Assembly: GCA_963668605.1 (NCBI GenBank)
Contig: OY764903.1
Span: 2,046,001 to 2,110,000, forward strand
DNA: 64,000 bases
Origin: G963668605 sp963668605
Lineage (GTDB): Bacteria > Acidobacteriota > Terriglobia > Bryobacterales > Bryobacteraceae
Direction: 5' to 3'
The notes under the pieces are model-generated. The model worked only from the letters and a program-made list of their open reading frames with translations, searched no databases and was not told where the DNA came from. Of this stretch, positions 17,048-26,848 are shown piece after piece. Made by a program: the position numbers and the translations under genes. Every line of letters begins with the position of its first letter. Positions within the stretch are counted from its first letter, which is position 1.

Positions 17048-17283
17048 ATGGTTACCAGCGGCACGGACAGGGACTTTGACGGCTACACTGCCGACCGCCC
17101 CAACGTGGTCGGAGACTGGAAGCTCAGCCCCGGCCGCACGCGCCAGGAGGTGCTCCAGCAGTGGTTCGCCCCGCCGGCCTTTCAGGCTACGGCAACCTGG
17201 GCCGCAACGCACTGATCGGGCCGGGCTCGAAGAATTTCGACCTGGAGCTGCACCAGTCCTTCCGCATCACCGAACACAACTGA
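17048..17283 (+). pseudogene. Fragment of a TonB-dependent receptor barrel (frameshifted)
   Basis: Frame 1 reads GTDRDFDGYTADRPNVVGDW...RTRQEVLQQWFAPPAFQ. Then the match jumps frame to GYGNLGRNALIGPGSKNFDL...QSFRIT and ends EHN-stop at 17281-17283. This is the conserved near-C-terminal part of Oar-like receptors (RPN.VGD..., GNLGRN...GPG..NFDL). Both the 5' 1000 codons and the last barrel strands are missing, and a small deletion shifted the frame. Confidence 0.7.
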
Positions 17284-17343
17284 GCACGCCCGCGACGGCG
17301 CAGGCAGGCTTCACTCTTGCCAGTCACAACAGAGACTAATGAA

Positions 17344-18699
17344 TTAGCGCTGGACCGTGATGGAGATTCCGGAGGGCGTTGCCGCGCCGCTTATCGTGGC
17401 CAAGATCTCCTGATCGCCGTTGGCGACTTCCGGGACCTGCACATTGAACTGGTAGAGACCGGATCCAGTCTGTCCCGACCAGAGCACACTGGCCGTAGCA
17501 CCGCCGATTTTGAAATCCACCGGCGTGGGCAGCGTGGAGTAGCCCGACACCATCGTCTCAGGCGCGAAGGGCTCGGAGGCCGGGCCGAATCCCGTGCCGT
17601 ATAGAGTGATGACCTCGCTGGGCCTCACCGGACGCGTCGTGAGCCCGGCCACCAGGCCCGGCTTTCCGATGAATTCGTTGCCAACATGCGAGACGACATA
17701 CTTCGATCCGGCAACCTGGTAAAGGAAGAAGCCGGGCGCGAGTTTCGCGAGAGCGACAGTGGCGGCCAGGCTCTTTACACCGTTAGCTGCAATCACCTGG
17801 ACTTCGGCGTCTCCGACAAAGGTGTCGGACGGAGCAAGAGCGTTAATCTGGTTGGGGCTGATGAAGACGACGAGAGCGGGCCGGCCGTGCACAAGCACCT
17901 GCACGCCATCAAGCGCCGTCGGCAGTTGCCTTCCGTTGAAGTCCGCAGTCGTCCACTCCCTCGATTTTGGTGCGAGATTATTACCCCAAACCGTAAACCA
18001 GGCGCCCGGCGTGATACTGGGTTTGCCGGTCGTGGCTTGCGTCACCGCTGTGATGGTGGGGGGCGCCGGAGCCACCCAGTCGTAGATGTACTCGACCGCC
18101 GCCGAGCCCCCGTATCCGGTCTCGCAGCGGATGGTGAGTTGCGCTGTACCGGTGGTTGGGCCTTTGGGCGTCACAAAATCGGTAGAGTTGGTGGCAGAGG
18201 TATTGAAGCCGACGGTAGACTGCCAGACCGCAGGAGCGCCGCTGCCCCACCGGGGATAGAGCTCAGTGGCGGATTTCCAGCCATCGGGGTTCCGAATCGG
18301 CGGCTCGCCTACATAAACACTGGCCCCCCCGCTGCCATAGAATGGATACTTTACGATAGCCGTCAGAGTTCCCGTGATCCGTACCTTCTGCAAGGGCTGC
18401 AGGGTCGCGCCGGCCTGCCGCGGCAGGATCGAGACCGTCTGGAGATTCGGATCGAGCATGTCCCATTTGAATTGGAACTGAATCGTATTCCATCTCCCGT
18501 TGGGGGCTTCATAAAGCTCCTCCGTCCAATCGATACTTTGGTCGGTAATGTTTTGGGACACTCTTTGGTCCGTTCGACCGGGTTGGGGGGCGTATTTCCA
18601 GAAGTTGGTGACAGAGTACTTCCAGTAACCTCCGTTCTGGGCTTGAAGGACATCAAGTGCACTCAAAAGCAACAGAGCAAGAACAGAAATTAGTCTCAT
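17344..18699 (-). CDS. Secreted protein with TIGR03437 C-terminal domain
   Basis: 451 aa from ATG 18699, where a signal peptide begins (MRLISVLALLLLSALDVLQA). The N-terminal half is an unrecognised beta-rich extracellular region. From about residue 240 it carries the TIGR03437 module first described from Solibacter: PGAWFTVWGNNLAP, VLVHGRPALVVFISPNQINA, LYGTGFGPASEPFAPE, LYQFNVQVPEVANGDQEI. This module is thought to be a cell-surface domain; its role is unknown. Confidence 0.8.
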   Translation of the reverse strand: MRLISVLALLLLSALDVLQAQNGGYWKYSVTNFWKYAPQPGRTDQRVSQNITDQSIDWTEELYEAPNGRWNTIQFQFKWDMLDPNLQTVSILPRQAGATLQPLQKVRITGTLTAIVKYPFYGSGGASVYVGEPPIRNPDGWKSATELYPRWGSGAPAVWQSTVGFNTSATNSTDFVTPKGPTTGTAQLTIRCETGYGGSAAVEYIYDWVAPAPPTITAVTQATTGKPSITPGAWFTVWGNNLAPKSREWTTADFNGRQLPTALDGVQVLVHGRPALVVFISPNQINALAPSDTFVGDAEVQVIAANGVKSLAATVALAKLAPGFFLYQVAGSKYVVSHVGNEFIGKPGLVAGLTTRPVRPSEVITLYGTGFGPASEPFAPETMVSGYSTLPTPVDFKIGGATASVLWSGQTGSGLYQFNVQVPEVANGDQEILATISGAATPSGISITVQR

Positions 18700-18879
18700 T
18701 ATTGGCCTCTCGCCTCTCTGAGCACCGGGGTTTCGGTTCAACTTCCCGGCGATCAATCGAACCTCTATTGACGACTTTTACCTCTGGATATCTTATACCA
18801 CTAGCCAACAAGGGAGGTCCACCGTGCGCTTGACCGTCGGCGGCATAGTTCTCGTGGAATCCGCGTCGCAATCCATGCA

Positions 18880-20133
18880 CTAAGGATTCGCCGGCGGAGA
18901 CTTCTCCGGCGGTTCCGGCAAACGGCCGGAGTAGTGAGCCCAGGCCCAGAACACGCCGGTCAGCGAGCTGAGCACGCCCGCGACAGCGCCGATCGTGCGC
19001 GGACTGTAGTGTTGCGAGGCCACGCCCGCGGCGGACATCGAGAGCGTCATCACGGACCAGCGCAGCGTCTCCAATGTCGAGAAGACGCGCCCGCGATACT
19101 CATCCTCCGTGTGCCGCATCAGCCGCGAGTAGTTCAGTACGGAGCACGTTGCCTGGCCCACGCGCGAGAGTGCGATAAAGAACAGCGCGAGCCCGTACGA
19201 GGTCATCTGGCTGAAGAGTACATACGCGGCGCCATGCGCCAGATAGGCCACGGAGATGGTGCGCTTGTAGCCGCGGAACCCGAGGCGCTTGCCGATCCAG
19301 TGCCCGAAGGCTCCGCCGGCCAGCAGTCCGAGCCCGGCGAAGCCCCACACGCTGCCGATGCCCTTCGCGCCCCGATGAAAGACGACCTCGCCGAAGAGCG
19401 TGAAGAGGATTTGCGCCGCGCCGCCTCCCGTCGCCCAGCCGACCGTCAGCAGACAGATGCCGAAGATTAGCGGAACGCTGCGGATGTAGCGCAAGCCTTC
19501 CTTGTATTCGTGAAACGGACGCAGCGCTGGAGCGGCGTGTTCGCGGCGCGCCTTAAAGTGCCCGCGCAGGCCCGCGATCAAGATCGCCGAAAACACAAAC
19601 GAGAGCGAGTTGAGCACGAAAGCCCATTGAAAACCGAACTTCGCCGCGCTGTAACCGGCCAGCATCGTGCCAAGCGTGAGCGTAGCCCACTCTGTGGTCT
19701 GCGTGAGCGAGTTGGCGGTGTGCAGGTCGTCTTTGCCCGCGATGGTGGGCAGAATCGCGGCGCGTCCGGCCGAGAAGAACGGAGAGGCGAACATCAGCAG
19801 CGCGCTGAGCACATAGAGTAGCCAGGTACGGCGGCCATCCATGCACAGCAAAAAACCGAGCGCGACGACGGCGCGTACCAGATCGCTGGCGATCATGACG
19901 CGCTTGCGGTCCATGCGGTCGAGCAGCACTCCGGCTACAGGTCCGGCGAGCATCGCAGGAATCGCACGCGCCAGCATCACGCCGCTGACGGCGAGGCCAG
20001 ATCCGGTGGTCTGAATCACCAGGCTGAAGACAGCGATGTTGTTGAAATAGTCGCCGATCTCGCTGACCACTTGCCCGAGCCAAGTGTGGCGGTAGTTTCG
20101 ATTGCGCCGGAGAAGATCGAGAACTTGCGACAT
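18880..20133 (-). CDS. MFS exporter, copy 1
   Basis: 417 aa, 12 predicted membrane segments, of the MFS_3 / EntS-like drug and siderophore exporter type (DRMDRKRVMIASDLVRAVVA is the loop 2-3 motif). The protein is identical, as far as I can read, to copy 2 at 40588-41841 except for the last residue (Pro here, Arg there), while about 15 silent base changes separate the genes. Copy 2 sits beside a biosynthetic operon; this copy does not. An ISKra4-type element lies 66 bases upstream of its start and marks the end of the shared upstream sequence, so its promoter context differs. Confidence 0.9.
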   Translation of the reverse strand: MSQVLDLLRRNRNYRHTWLGQVVSEIGDYFNNIAVFSLVIQTTGSGLAVSGVMLARAIPAMLAGPVAGVLLDRMDRKRVMIASDLVRAVVALGFLLCMDGRRTWLLYVLSALLMFASPFFSAGRAAILPTIAGKDDLHTANSLTQTTEWATLTLGTMLAGYSAAKFGFQWAFVLNSLSFVFSAILIAGLRGHFKARREHAAPALRPFHEYKEGLRYIRSVPLIFGICLLTVGWATGGGAAQILFTLFGEVVFHRGAKGIGSVWGFAGLGLLAGGAFGHWIGKRLGFRGYKRTISVAYLAHGAAYVLFSQMTSYGLALFFIALSRVGQATCSVLNYSRLMRHTEDEYRGRVFSTLETLRWSVMTLSMSAAGVASQHYSPRTIGAVAGVLSSLTGVFWAWAHYSGRLPEPPEKSPPANP

Positions 20134-20248
20134 GCGGGCGGATTGCGAAGTTTCAATGTAGCACGGCGTCCTTGGGTGTGTAGCACGAGAGTGGATCGGG
20201 GGTGCGCGACATAGACGGAAGGCCCTGGCGGTTTTCTTTTTTTGGCGT

Positions 20249-20254
20249 TATAAT
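20249..20254 (+). promoter_or_regulatory. -10 box for the IS genes
   Basis: A perfect TATAAT lies 36 bases before the probable TTG start at 20290. The -35 region (TGGCGG at 17-base spacing) is poor. It is likely the transposase promoter. Confidence 0.45.
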
Positions 20255-20289
20255 CCGAACGTAGTGATACGTACGGATTGGAGGCCCCT

Positions 20290-20688
20290 TTGCTGAATTC
20301 TCTCAGCACCCTCGAACAGCAACGCTCTGACATCTTGACGCGCATTCTTCAGTTGGGCGATTTTCGTAGCGGCTCCATCACTGCCATCAAAGGACGCTGC
20401 GGAAAACCCAGTTGCCATTGTCATCAGCCGGGCCAGCCTGGCCACGGCCCGAACTTCCGTTTGACCCGCAAAGTGAACGGAAAGTCCGTCAGCGAGAGCT
20501 TCTCTTCGGCGGCACAATTGGGCAAGACCCAGCGCGAGGTGAAAGCATTTCATCTTTTTCGGCAACTCAGCCAGCAGTTGCTGGAGGTGAACGAAAGGAT
20601 CTGTCGGGCACGCCCGGTCGATGACAGTCTGTCACCGGAGGAAAAAAAACGGCCGAGGCGATCCGCCAAGAAATCACGCGCGAAGTAG
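20290..20688 (+). CDS. DUF6788-type ORF A of the ISKra4 element
   Basis: About 132 aa from TTG 20290, chosen because GGAGG lies 5 bases upstream; the frame is also open from 20278. It contains QLGDFRSGSITAIKGRCGKP followed by SCHCHQPGQPGHGPN, a Cys/His zinc-binding pattern, and VNGKSVSESFSS. This protein type is regularly found directly before ISKra4 transposases. It ends just past an A8 run (20642-20649), at which a -1 shift would fuse it to the transposase frame. Confidence 0.8.
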   Translation: MLNSLSTLEQQRSDILTRILQLGDFRSGSITAIKGRCGKPSCHCHQPGQPGHGPNFRLTRKVNGKSVSESFSSAAQLGKTQREVKAFHLFRQLSQQLLEVNERICRARPVDDSLSPEEKKRPRRSAKKSRAK

Positions 20689-22007
20689 AGCAACTCCTGC
20701 GTGTGGTGTTCCAGGGCCGCCACAAGACGGGACGCGTGGATCTGGAAGCCCTCGAAACGGCTGTGCGTTCGGCCATGCATCGAGCCGGCGCCGCTGCTGT
20801 AAGCGAACTGCTGCAATTTCCAGCGCCGTCTGGTGAACGTCGGAGCATTCTATGCGGTTGTGGCCATCAGGCGCACTACCGGGAGTTGCGCGCCAGGCCG
20901 ATCCTCACCGCGGTGGGGACAGTGAACGTATCGCGGCCCTACTATCTGTGCCGTCACTGTCACAGCGGCCAGTTCCCAGCCGACGTCGAACTGGATATCG
21001 AGAACACCGAATTCTCCCCGGGGGTGCGCCGTATGCATGCTCTGGTCGGCCAGGAAGCTGCTTTCGATCATGGTCGCGAGCAGATGAAGGTTCTGGCTGG
21101 CTTGGAGGTGACCACCAAAGCCGTGGAACGTACGGCAGAGGCCATCGGAGAGGATATCGCGCACACCGGGCGGCAGGAGATTCAGCGCGCCGTCCAACTG
21201 GATCTGCCCATCGTCATCGGCAAGCCGGTCCCCATCCTGTATGTGGAGATGGACGGCACCGGGGTGCCGGTCGTGAAGAAAGAGACCGAGGGGCGAAAAG
21301 GCAAGACCGACGGACAACCGGCTCATACGCGCGAAGCCAAATTGGGATGCGTGTTCACTCAGACCGGCTGGGACGAGGAGGGCTACCCGATCCGCGATCC
21401 GGATTCCACCACCGACACCGGCGCCATCGAAACCGCCGAGGAGTTTGGTAAGCGGCTATACGTGGAAGCCTGGAAGCGCGGCTGGAGCCGCGCGGAAAAG
21501 AAAGTCGTCCTGGGCGATGGGGCCGAGTGGATCTGGAATCTGGCCGAACAACATTTTCCCGGCGCGGTCCACATCGTCGATCTCTATCACGCGCGCCAGC
21601 ACCTATGGGACTTGGCTCGCAAGCTCTCCTCGAACGACGCAGTCAGCCAAAAAGCTTGGATGAAGGTCCATCAAAAACGCCTGCTTGACAAGGGAAAAAT
21701 CGAAAAACTGGTGGCTGCGCTATGCTCCATCCAGTCCACCAATGCCGAGGTGGCTGAAAAGATTCGCACCGAGGCTGACTACTTCGAAAGGAATGCCGAG
21801 CGCATGCGCTATCCCAAGTTCCGACGGCAGCACTTGTTCGTTGGCTCCGGCGTCATCGAGGCCGGCTGCAAAACGGTGATCGGTTCTCGTCTCAAGCAGT
21901 CGGGCATGTTCTGGACCGTGCGCGGAGCCAACGCCATCTTGGCCTTGCGCTGCTGCCATCTCAACGCACGCATGGAGGACTACTGGGAGGCGCGCCGGGC
22001 CGCCTGA
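20633..22007 (+). CDS. ISKra4-family transposase (ORF B, probably made by -1 frameshift)
   Basis: The frame shows FQGRHKTGRVDLE, a zinc-ribbon-like region (CGCG...; YYLCRHCHSGQFPAD), then the DDE-type catalytic core with YVEMDGTGVP, VVLGDGAEWIW and FPGAVHIVDLYHARQHLW, and the C-terminal VGSGVIEAGCKTVIGSRLKQSGMFW of ISKra4 transposases. The first in-frame start codon after the A8 run is GTG 20703, but the frame is meaningful from the run itself (EEKKTAEAIRQEITREVEQL), supporting translation by -1 slippage on A-AAA-AAA rather than an independent start. Confidence 0.88.
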
Positions 22008-22031
22008 ATTTCACTTATATGTCGCGCACCC

Positions 22032-22536
22032 AATGGCTGTTTGATGATCGAGCGCTGTGCTGTTCTCGCTCAGATACGGAGGCTCAAGATGCAACCCGGG
22101 ATTGCTCCTGATTCCGCCCCGAATCCGGCGTTTGTCGCTGAAAACCTGATGGCCCATGAGAGCACCGCTGCGCTCCGGACGGCCATCGAACTCGGCTAGT
22201 GAATACAAATTTGGCTCCCCGAGACGGACGCAAATACGAACTCTCGAATGGAGAATTTCGGCAGAGCGGCTCTCTCCGGGCTGTTAACCAAAAGGGGAAA
22301 TTCGGATTTGCGTGTGCTTCGCGGAACTTCCCCGCCCCGCCGATTCGCCTCATCAGGCTATTCATACTCCTGCAACCGCTGGTTGACGAGGCCCGTTACA
22401 TACGTCAGCAGCCGCGCCCATTTGTTGTCGCGCCTGGTGAACGAACATCATACGTGGTTTGTTGAGTAACCGGTGCGATGGATAATTTGACCATACGGCC
22501 ATGGCGATCCTTGCAAATGTGGGCGTCGCTGGCCTA
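22032..22536. pseudogene. Intergenic stretch with a possible IS481-like transposase scrap
   Basis: No intact gene. On the minus strand, about 22360-22440, a 27-residue frame between stops contains KWARLLTYVTGLVNQRLQ, resembling the N-terminus of the integrase-type transposase whose C-terminus survives at 39529-40000. The match is short, so confidence is low. Nothing else could be supported. Confidence 0.3.
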
Positions 22537-25500
22537 TTACGCGGACGAGTCTTTGGGGGCCACGTAATACCGGCTCTCCGGATCGTGAGGATGCAGAGAC
22601 GCCGAGTGTGGGCTGGCCCATTTTTGCAGTAGCGCGTACACAGATGGAAGCACGAACAACGTTGCTGCGGTTGCGGCTAGAAGTCCCCCAATCACTGCCC
22701 TACCAAGTGGCGCTGTCTGCTCGGAACCTTCCCCGAATCCGAATGCGATAGGAGCCATTCCGGCGATCATGGCGGCTGCGGTCATCAGAATGGCTCGCAG
22801 ACGGCCCTTCGCCCCTGTCACGGCAGCATCCCACGGCGAACGGCCTTCCCGCCGGCTCATCTCGGCGAATGTCACCAGCAGAATGGCGTTTGCCACAGCG
22901 ATCCCGATCGACATGATGGCCCCCATAAAGGACTGCACGTTGAGCGTCGTTCCCGTTAGCAGCAGCATCAGAAGCACGCCGCCGATGACGGCAGGGATTG
23001 TGGACACAACCGCCAAAGCCAGCCGGAACGATTGGAAGTTGGCGGCCAGCAAGAGGAATATGACAGCGATGGAAAGCAAGAGCCCAAGCCGTAGACCGGA
23101 AAGCGTCTCTTCGAACGCCGGTATCTGCCCTCTAACCGAGACCGTTGCGCCTCTGGGCGGCGGCCCAGTTCGCTGGATCGCCCCGCGAATCTGAGCAGCT
23201 ACCTGGCCCAGTGACGCTCCGTGAGTATTCGCTGTCACGCTCACCACGCGTTGCATGTTATACCTGTCGATCTGCCCCATCGTCTTGCTGCTGCCCACTT
23301 CCGCCACATCCCGGAGCAACGGTAGACGCTCCGCAACACCACCGGACTGCCCACCGCTTGAAAGTGGGACCGCGAGAACGTCGTCGGTGGACGCCATCCT
23401 GTTCTGTGGAATCTCAATCTGAATTTGGAAGGAGTTGCCGGTCGCTGGGTCGCGCCAGTAATTGGGTTCGATGAAGCGACTGGAGGACGTCGCCGCTACC
23501 AGGGATCGGGCAACGCTCGCCATCGTGAGACCGAACTGCCCAGCCCTGTCGCGATCGACTTTCACCTCCACCGTTGGATAGTCCAGGGGTTGTGCATATT
23601 GCAGGTCTCGCAGCGATGCGATCTTCTCCAGCTCGTGCCGGATCTTCTCGCAGTGAGTCCGATTCGCCGCAAGGTTCGGTCCCTGCACGGCGACTTCGAT
23701 CGGCGTCGGCGATCCGAAACTCATCACCTGACTCACGATGTCCCCCGGTTCAAACGAGAAGTGGGTATCTGGCATTCTCTCCCGGAGCCTTTGCCGAAGC
23801 TTCTCTTTAAGGGCCTCGCCGCTAAGGACCGTTGATGGATTGAGCGCCACTCGGAGGACCGCCTCTTGTGGCCCACTGGTCCAGAGGTAGATGGAGTTGA
23901 CCGGGTTTCCGGAAGGCTGGGTCCCGATGTAGCCGGTCGATATCGAGACATTTTGGGCGCCGACTTCGCTCTTGATGACTTCAAGCGCCTTTAAAGCGAT
24001 AACCTCTGTTCGCTCGATGCGCGTCCCCGTCTTGGCCCGGATTCGCAACTGGAGTTGGCCTGCCTCGACAAGCGGGAATATCTCCGTGCCTATCCTCGGT
24101 AGCGCGAAGAAAAGAAGCCCGCCAATCCCCGCGGCGTATGCCACAACCAGAGGCCAGCGGAAGCGCAACAACGCGGACAACAGCCTGCCATACGCTGCCC
24201 GGAAGCGCCCGAACATTCCGGCCGATTCCTCTCGCGTGCCGCTCTGCCGCATCACCCATATGGAAAGCACGGGAACCAGAGTGCTCGACAGAAAATAGGA
24301 GGAAACCATCGCGAAGCCAACCGCGAGAGAAAGAGGCACAAACAATTGGCGGCCGACGCCCACCATAAAAAACGATGGCACGAACACCGAGAGAATCGAG
24401 AGCATCGCCAGCAACCGTGACACGGCAGTCTTGCGACACGCTTCCATCACGGACAACGCACGAGGCATCCCTGTGGCCATGTGCGTATGGATATTCTCGA
24501 TCTCTACCGTGGCCTCGTCCACCAGTACCCCGACAGCCAACGCCAGACCGCCGAGCGTCATGATGTTGATCGTCTGACCTAACGCCCAAAGGCACACGAC
24601 AGCGGAGAGCAATGCGAACGGAATGGTAGTGACTACGATGAATGCGCTGCGCCAGTCGCGGAGAAACAACAGTACCATAAGGCCGGTCAGCACCGCGCCC
24701 AGCATGCCCTCGCTCACCAATCCCTGGATCGCACGCGCCACATATCGCGATTGGTCGAACTCCAGCCGGATGTTTACATCTTCCGGAACCACCCCCTGCA
24801 TGGCCGGCAACGCCTCTTTCACACGCTCAATTACCGCCAGAGTCGAGGCGTCTGCCCGCTTTGTCACGGGAATGTAGACGGTGCGGCGCCCGTTGACGTG
24901 GGCGAAGCCGTTCGTAATGTCGGTTCCGAGTTCGACCACGCCGATGTCGCGAACGTAAACCGTGGACCCGGAACCCGTTCGCACAGGCGCATTCATCAAT
25001 TCGTCGAAATCACTGCCGACCGAAGCATTGACGGAAGCAATTTCGTTAAAGTCTCCGATACGAAGGTTACCCGCCGGCTGGATCGAAGTTGCCCGATTGA
25101 TGGCTAGAATCGCCTCCTCGGGCGACAATCGGAACGAGCGCATACGTTCCGGATCCAATCGCACAACGAGTGTTCGTTGACTCGCGCCGAACGGTGGCGG
25201 GGCCGAGACTCCCGGCAAGCTCGCAAAAAGCGGACGTACCCGGGTCACCGCTATCTCCTGCATCTCCCCAACGCTGCGGGTTGGGCTCGAAAAAACCAGT
25301 TGAGCCACAGGTACGCTACCTGCATCAAATCGTGTGACAAAGGGCGGCACAGTACCGGGTGGAGTGAATGCACGGGAACGGTTCACTGAGGCCACTACCT
25401 GTGCCAGGGCCTGGCTCATGTCCGTCTCCGGCCGAAAGACAAGTTTCATCAACGCGATGCCTTGCGTAGTCTTCGATTCCACGTGATCGATACCTGCGAT

Positions 25501-25719
25501 ATAGAAGAAGTGGTACTCGAAGTTGTATGTGATGAAGCTCTCCATCTGGGCGGGGCTCATGCCGCCATACGGTGCGGCAACGTAAATGGCAGGGGCACCC
25601 AGATCGGGAAAGATGTCCACCTGCATTCGACGCAAGGCGAGGGCCGAACCCAGTACAATCGCCAGCACCGCCACCAGGATGGTGATAGGCCGGCGCAGCG
25701 CAGCTAAAACGAGCCACAT
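22537..25719 (-). CDS. RND efflux transporter permease
   Basis: 1060 aa from ATG 25719. It has the RND topology: an N-terminal membrane helix (ITILVAVLAIVLGSALALRR), two large periplasmic loops and a cluster of helices in each half. Recognisable stretches are DIFPDLGAPAIYVAAPYGG, VLLFLRDWRSAFIVVTTIPF, GGLALAVGVLVDEATVEIEN (helix 4, with the proton-relay acidic residue) and GAIMSIGIAVANAILLVTFA. It is closest in character to the HME/HAE inner-membrane pumps that couple proton influx to export of metals or drugs. It is the last gene of a TolC-MFP-RND operon, 12 bases after the adaptor. Confidence 0.92.
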   Translation of the reverse strand: MWLVLAALRRPITILVAVLAIVLGSALALRRMQVDIFPDLGAPAIYVAAPYGGMSPAQMESFITYNFEYHFFYIAGIDHVESKTTQGIALMKLVFRPETDMSQALAQVVASVNRSRAFTPPGTVPPFVTRFDAGSVPVAQLVFSSPTRSVGEMQEIAVTRVRPLFASLPGVSAPPPFGASQRTLVVRLDPERMRSFRLSPEEAILAINRATSIQPAGNLRIGDFNEIASVNASVGSDFDELMNAPVRTGSGSTVYVRDIGVVELGTDITNGFAHVNGRRTVYIPVTKRADASTLAVIERVKEALPAMQGVVPEDVNIRLEFDQSRYVARAIQGLVSEGMLGAVLTGLMVLLFLRDWRSAFIVVTTIPFALLSAVVCLWALGQTINIMTLGGLALAVGVLVDEATVEIENIHTHMATGMPRALSVMEACRKTAVSRLLAMLSILSVFVPSFFMVGVGRQLFVPLSLAVGFAMVSSYFLSSTLVPVLSIWVMRQSGTREESAGMFGRFRAAYGRLLSALLRFRWPLVVAYAAGIGGLLFFALPRIGTEIFPLVEAGQLQLRIRAKTGTRIERTEVIALKALEVIKSEVGAQNVSISTGYIGTQPSGNPVNSIYLWTSGPQEAVLRVALNPSTVLSGEALKEKLRQRLRERMPDTHFSFEPGDIVSQVMSFGSPTPIEVAVQGPNLAANRTHCEKIRHELEKIASLRDLQYAQPLDYPTVEVKVDRDRAGQFGLTMASVARSLVAATSSSRFIEPNYWRDPATGNSFQIQIEIPQNRMASTDDVLAVPLSSGGQSGGVAERLPLLRDVAEVGSSKTMGQIDRYNMQRVVSVTANTHGASLGQVAAQIRGAIQRTGPPPRGATVSVRGQIPAFEETLSGLRLGLLLSIAVIFLLLAANFQSFRLALAVVSTIPAVIGGVLLMLLLTGTTLNVQSFMGAIMSIGIAVANAILLVTFAEMSRREGRSPWDAAVTGAKGRLRAILMTAAAMIAGMAPIAFGFGEGSEQTAPLGRAVIGGLLAATAATLFVLPSVYALLQKWASPHSASLHPHDPESRYYVAPKDSSA

Positions 25720-25731
25720 AGATCGGCCTCC

Positions 25732-26838
25732 TCAGTTCTTTCCCTGCGCCCGTATCGGTGCGCCATCCCGAATCTCATCACTACCGCGCCGGACAATTGT
25801 GTCGCCAGGTCGCAGATCGCCGATGACCTCCGTCTCACCGCCTGCGCGCACTCCTCGGCGTACGTTGATCCACTCCGCCTTTCCGTTCCGCACGCGGATG
25901 ACGAAAGTTTGCTCGCTGGTGGTGACGATGCTGGTGGGCGGGACCAGCAGAGACTCGCCGGGTCGGCGAACCGGCCAGGAGACCTCAGAGTACATGCCCG
26001 GAGCAAGGGCGCCGGATGGATTGCTTACATCCAGTTCCACCAGCATCGACCGGGTCTTCGTATCCACCGAGTGGGAAATTCGAGCTACCGTACCGAAGAA
26101 TTTGCGACTATTGTGCGCGGGGACTGTGAACTCGACGCGAGCGCCAGGCACAATTCCCGTGTATTCAGATTCCGGTACTGCAACGAGAAGCCTGAGCTTC
26201 GACAGAAGGTCCAGCTTAAGCAGCGCGCCAGTCGTACCCGCGGCCGGTCCGACCAGTGCTCCTGGATGGACCATGCGTTCGGTGATGACACCGTCGAAGG
26301 GCGCGGTCACATTCAAATACTGCTCCATCTGTTTGGCGATGCCCACCGAAGACTGGGCTGCGAGGACAACGCTCTCCAGTGATTCCATGAACGCCTGCGA
26401 CGCCTCCACCACCTTCTGCGCCTGGATCAACTCCTTTTCCGAAATGGCACCTTCGGTCGCCGATGCTGACTTCAGTTGTTCGTAGATGCTCTGATTGGCC
26501 GTAAGTTTGGCCGCCGCTTCGGCGCGTTGAGATTTGGCGCTTCGCACTTTGGATTCGGCCTCCGCCACCTGAGCAGTGATCTCAGGAGCGCTGAGCTTGA
26601 CCAGTAGTTGCCCCTTGTGAACCATGCTTCCGCGGTCGACAGAAACCTGTTCCACGAATCCGGCCACACGGCCGTGCAACACGACAGACAGATAGGGTTG
26701 AAGCTCTCCTGGCAGCGCGATCACACGGGACAGCTTGCGGGAGGCCACCTGCGCGACTTCGATGTTCTGGGCGTCTAGGACTCCCAAAAGACCGATCAGG
26801 CAAATAAGCAGTCGAGATGTATTAAAAAGATTTCTCAT
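25732..26838 (-). CDS. RND periplasmic adaptor (membrane fusion protein)
   Basis: 368 aa from ATG 26838, with a signal/anchor (LFNTSRLLICLIGLLGVLDA). It has the HlyD/AcrA order: barrel-sandwich half (VVLHGRVAGFVEQVSVDRGS, VHKGQLLVKLSAPEI), an alpha-hairpin coiled coil rich in Ala/Glu/Lys (about residues 85-160), the second lipoyl half (NVTAPFDGVITERMVHPGAL) and beta-barrel domains. It links the inner-membrane pump to the outer-membrane channel encoded just upstream. Confidence 0.9.
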   Translation of the reverse strand: MRNLFNTSRLLICLIGLLGVLDAQNIEVAQVASRKLSRVIALPGELQPYLSVVLHGRVAGFVEQVSVDRGSMVHKGQLLVKLSAPEITAQVAEAESKVRSAKSQRAEAAAKLTANQSIYEQLKSASATEGAISEKELIQAQKVVEASQAFMESLESVVLAAQSSVGIAKQMEQYLNVTAPFDGVITERMVHPGALVGPAAGTTGALLKLDLLSKLRLLVAVPESEYTGIVPGARVEFTVPAHNSRKFFGTVARISHSVDTKTRSMLVELDVSNPSGALAPGMYSEVSWPVRRPGESLLVPPTSIVTTSEQTFVIRVRNGKAEWINVRRGVRAGGETEVIGDLRPGDTIVRRGSDEIRDGAPIRAQGKN

Positions 26839-26848
26839 GAATGATTAC

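Larger units (their letters stand above)
20200..22031 (+). mobile_element. ISKra4-family insertion sequence
   Basis: 1832 bp bounded by perfect 14-bp terminal inverted repeats GGGTGCGCGACATA (20200-20213) and its complement (22018-22031). It contains the DUF6788 frame and the transposase frame. I see no convincing direct target repeat at the two borders. It is inserted just upstream of MFS copy 1. Confidence 0.88.

Noticed and set aside
17686..18693. 335-codon plus-strand frame
   Set aside because: Antisense to the TIGR03437 protein gene.
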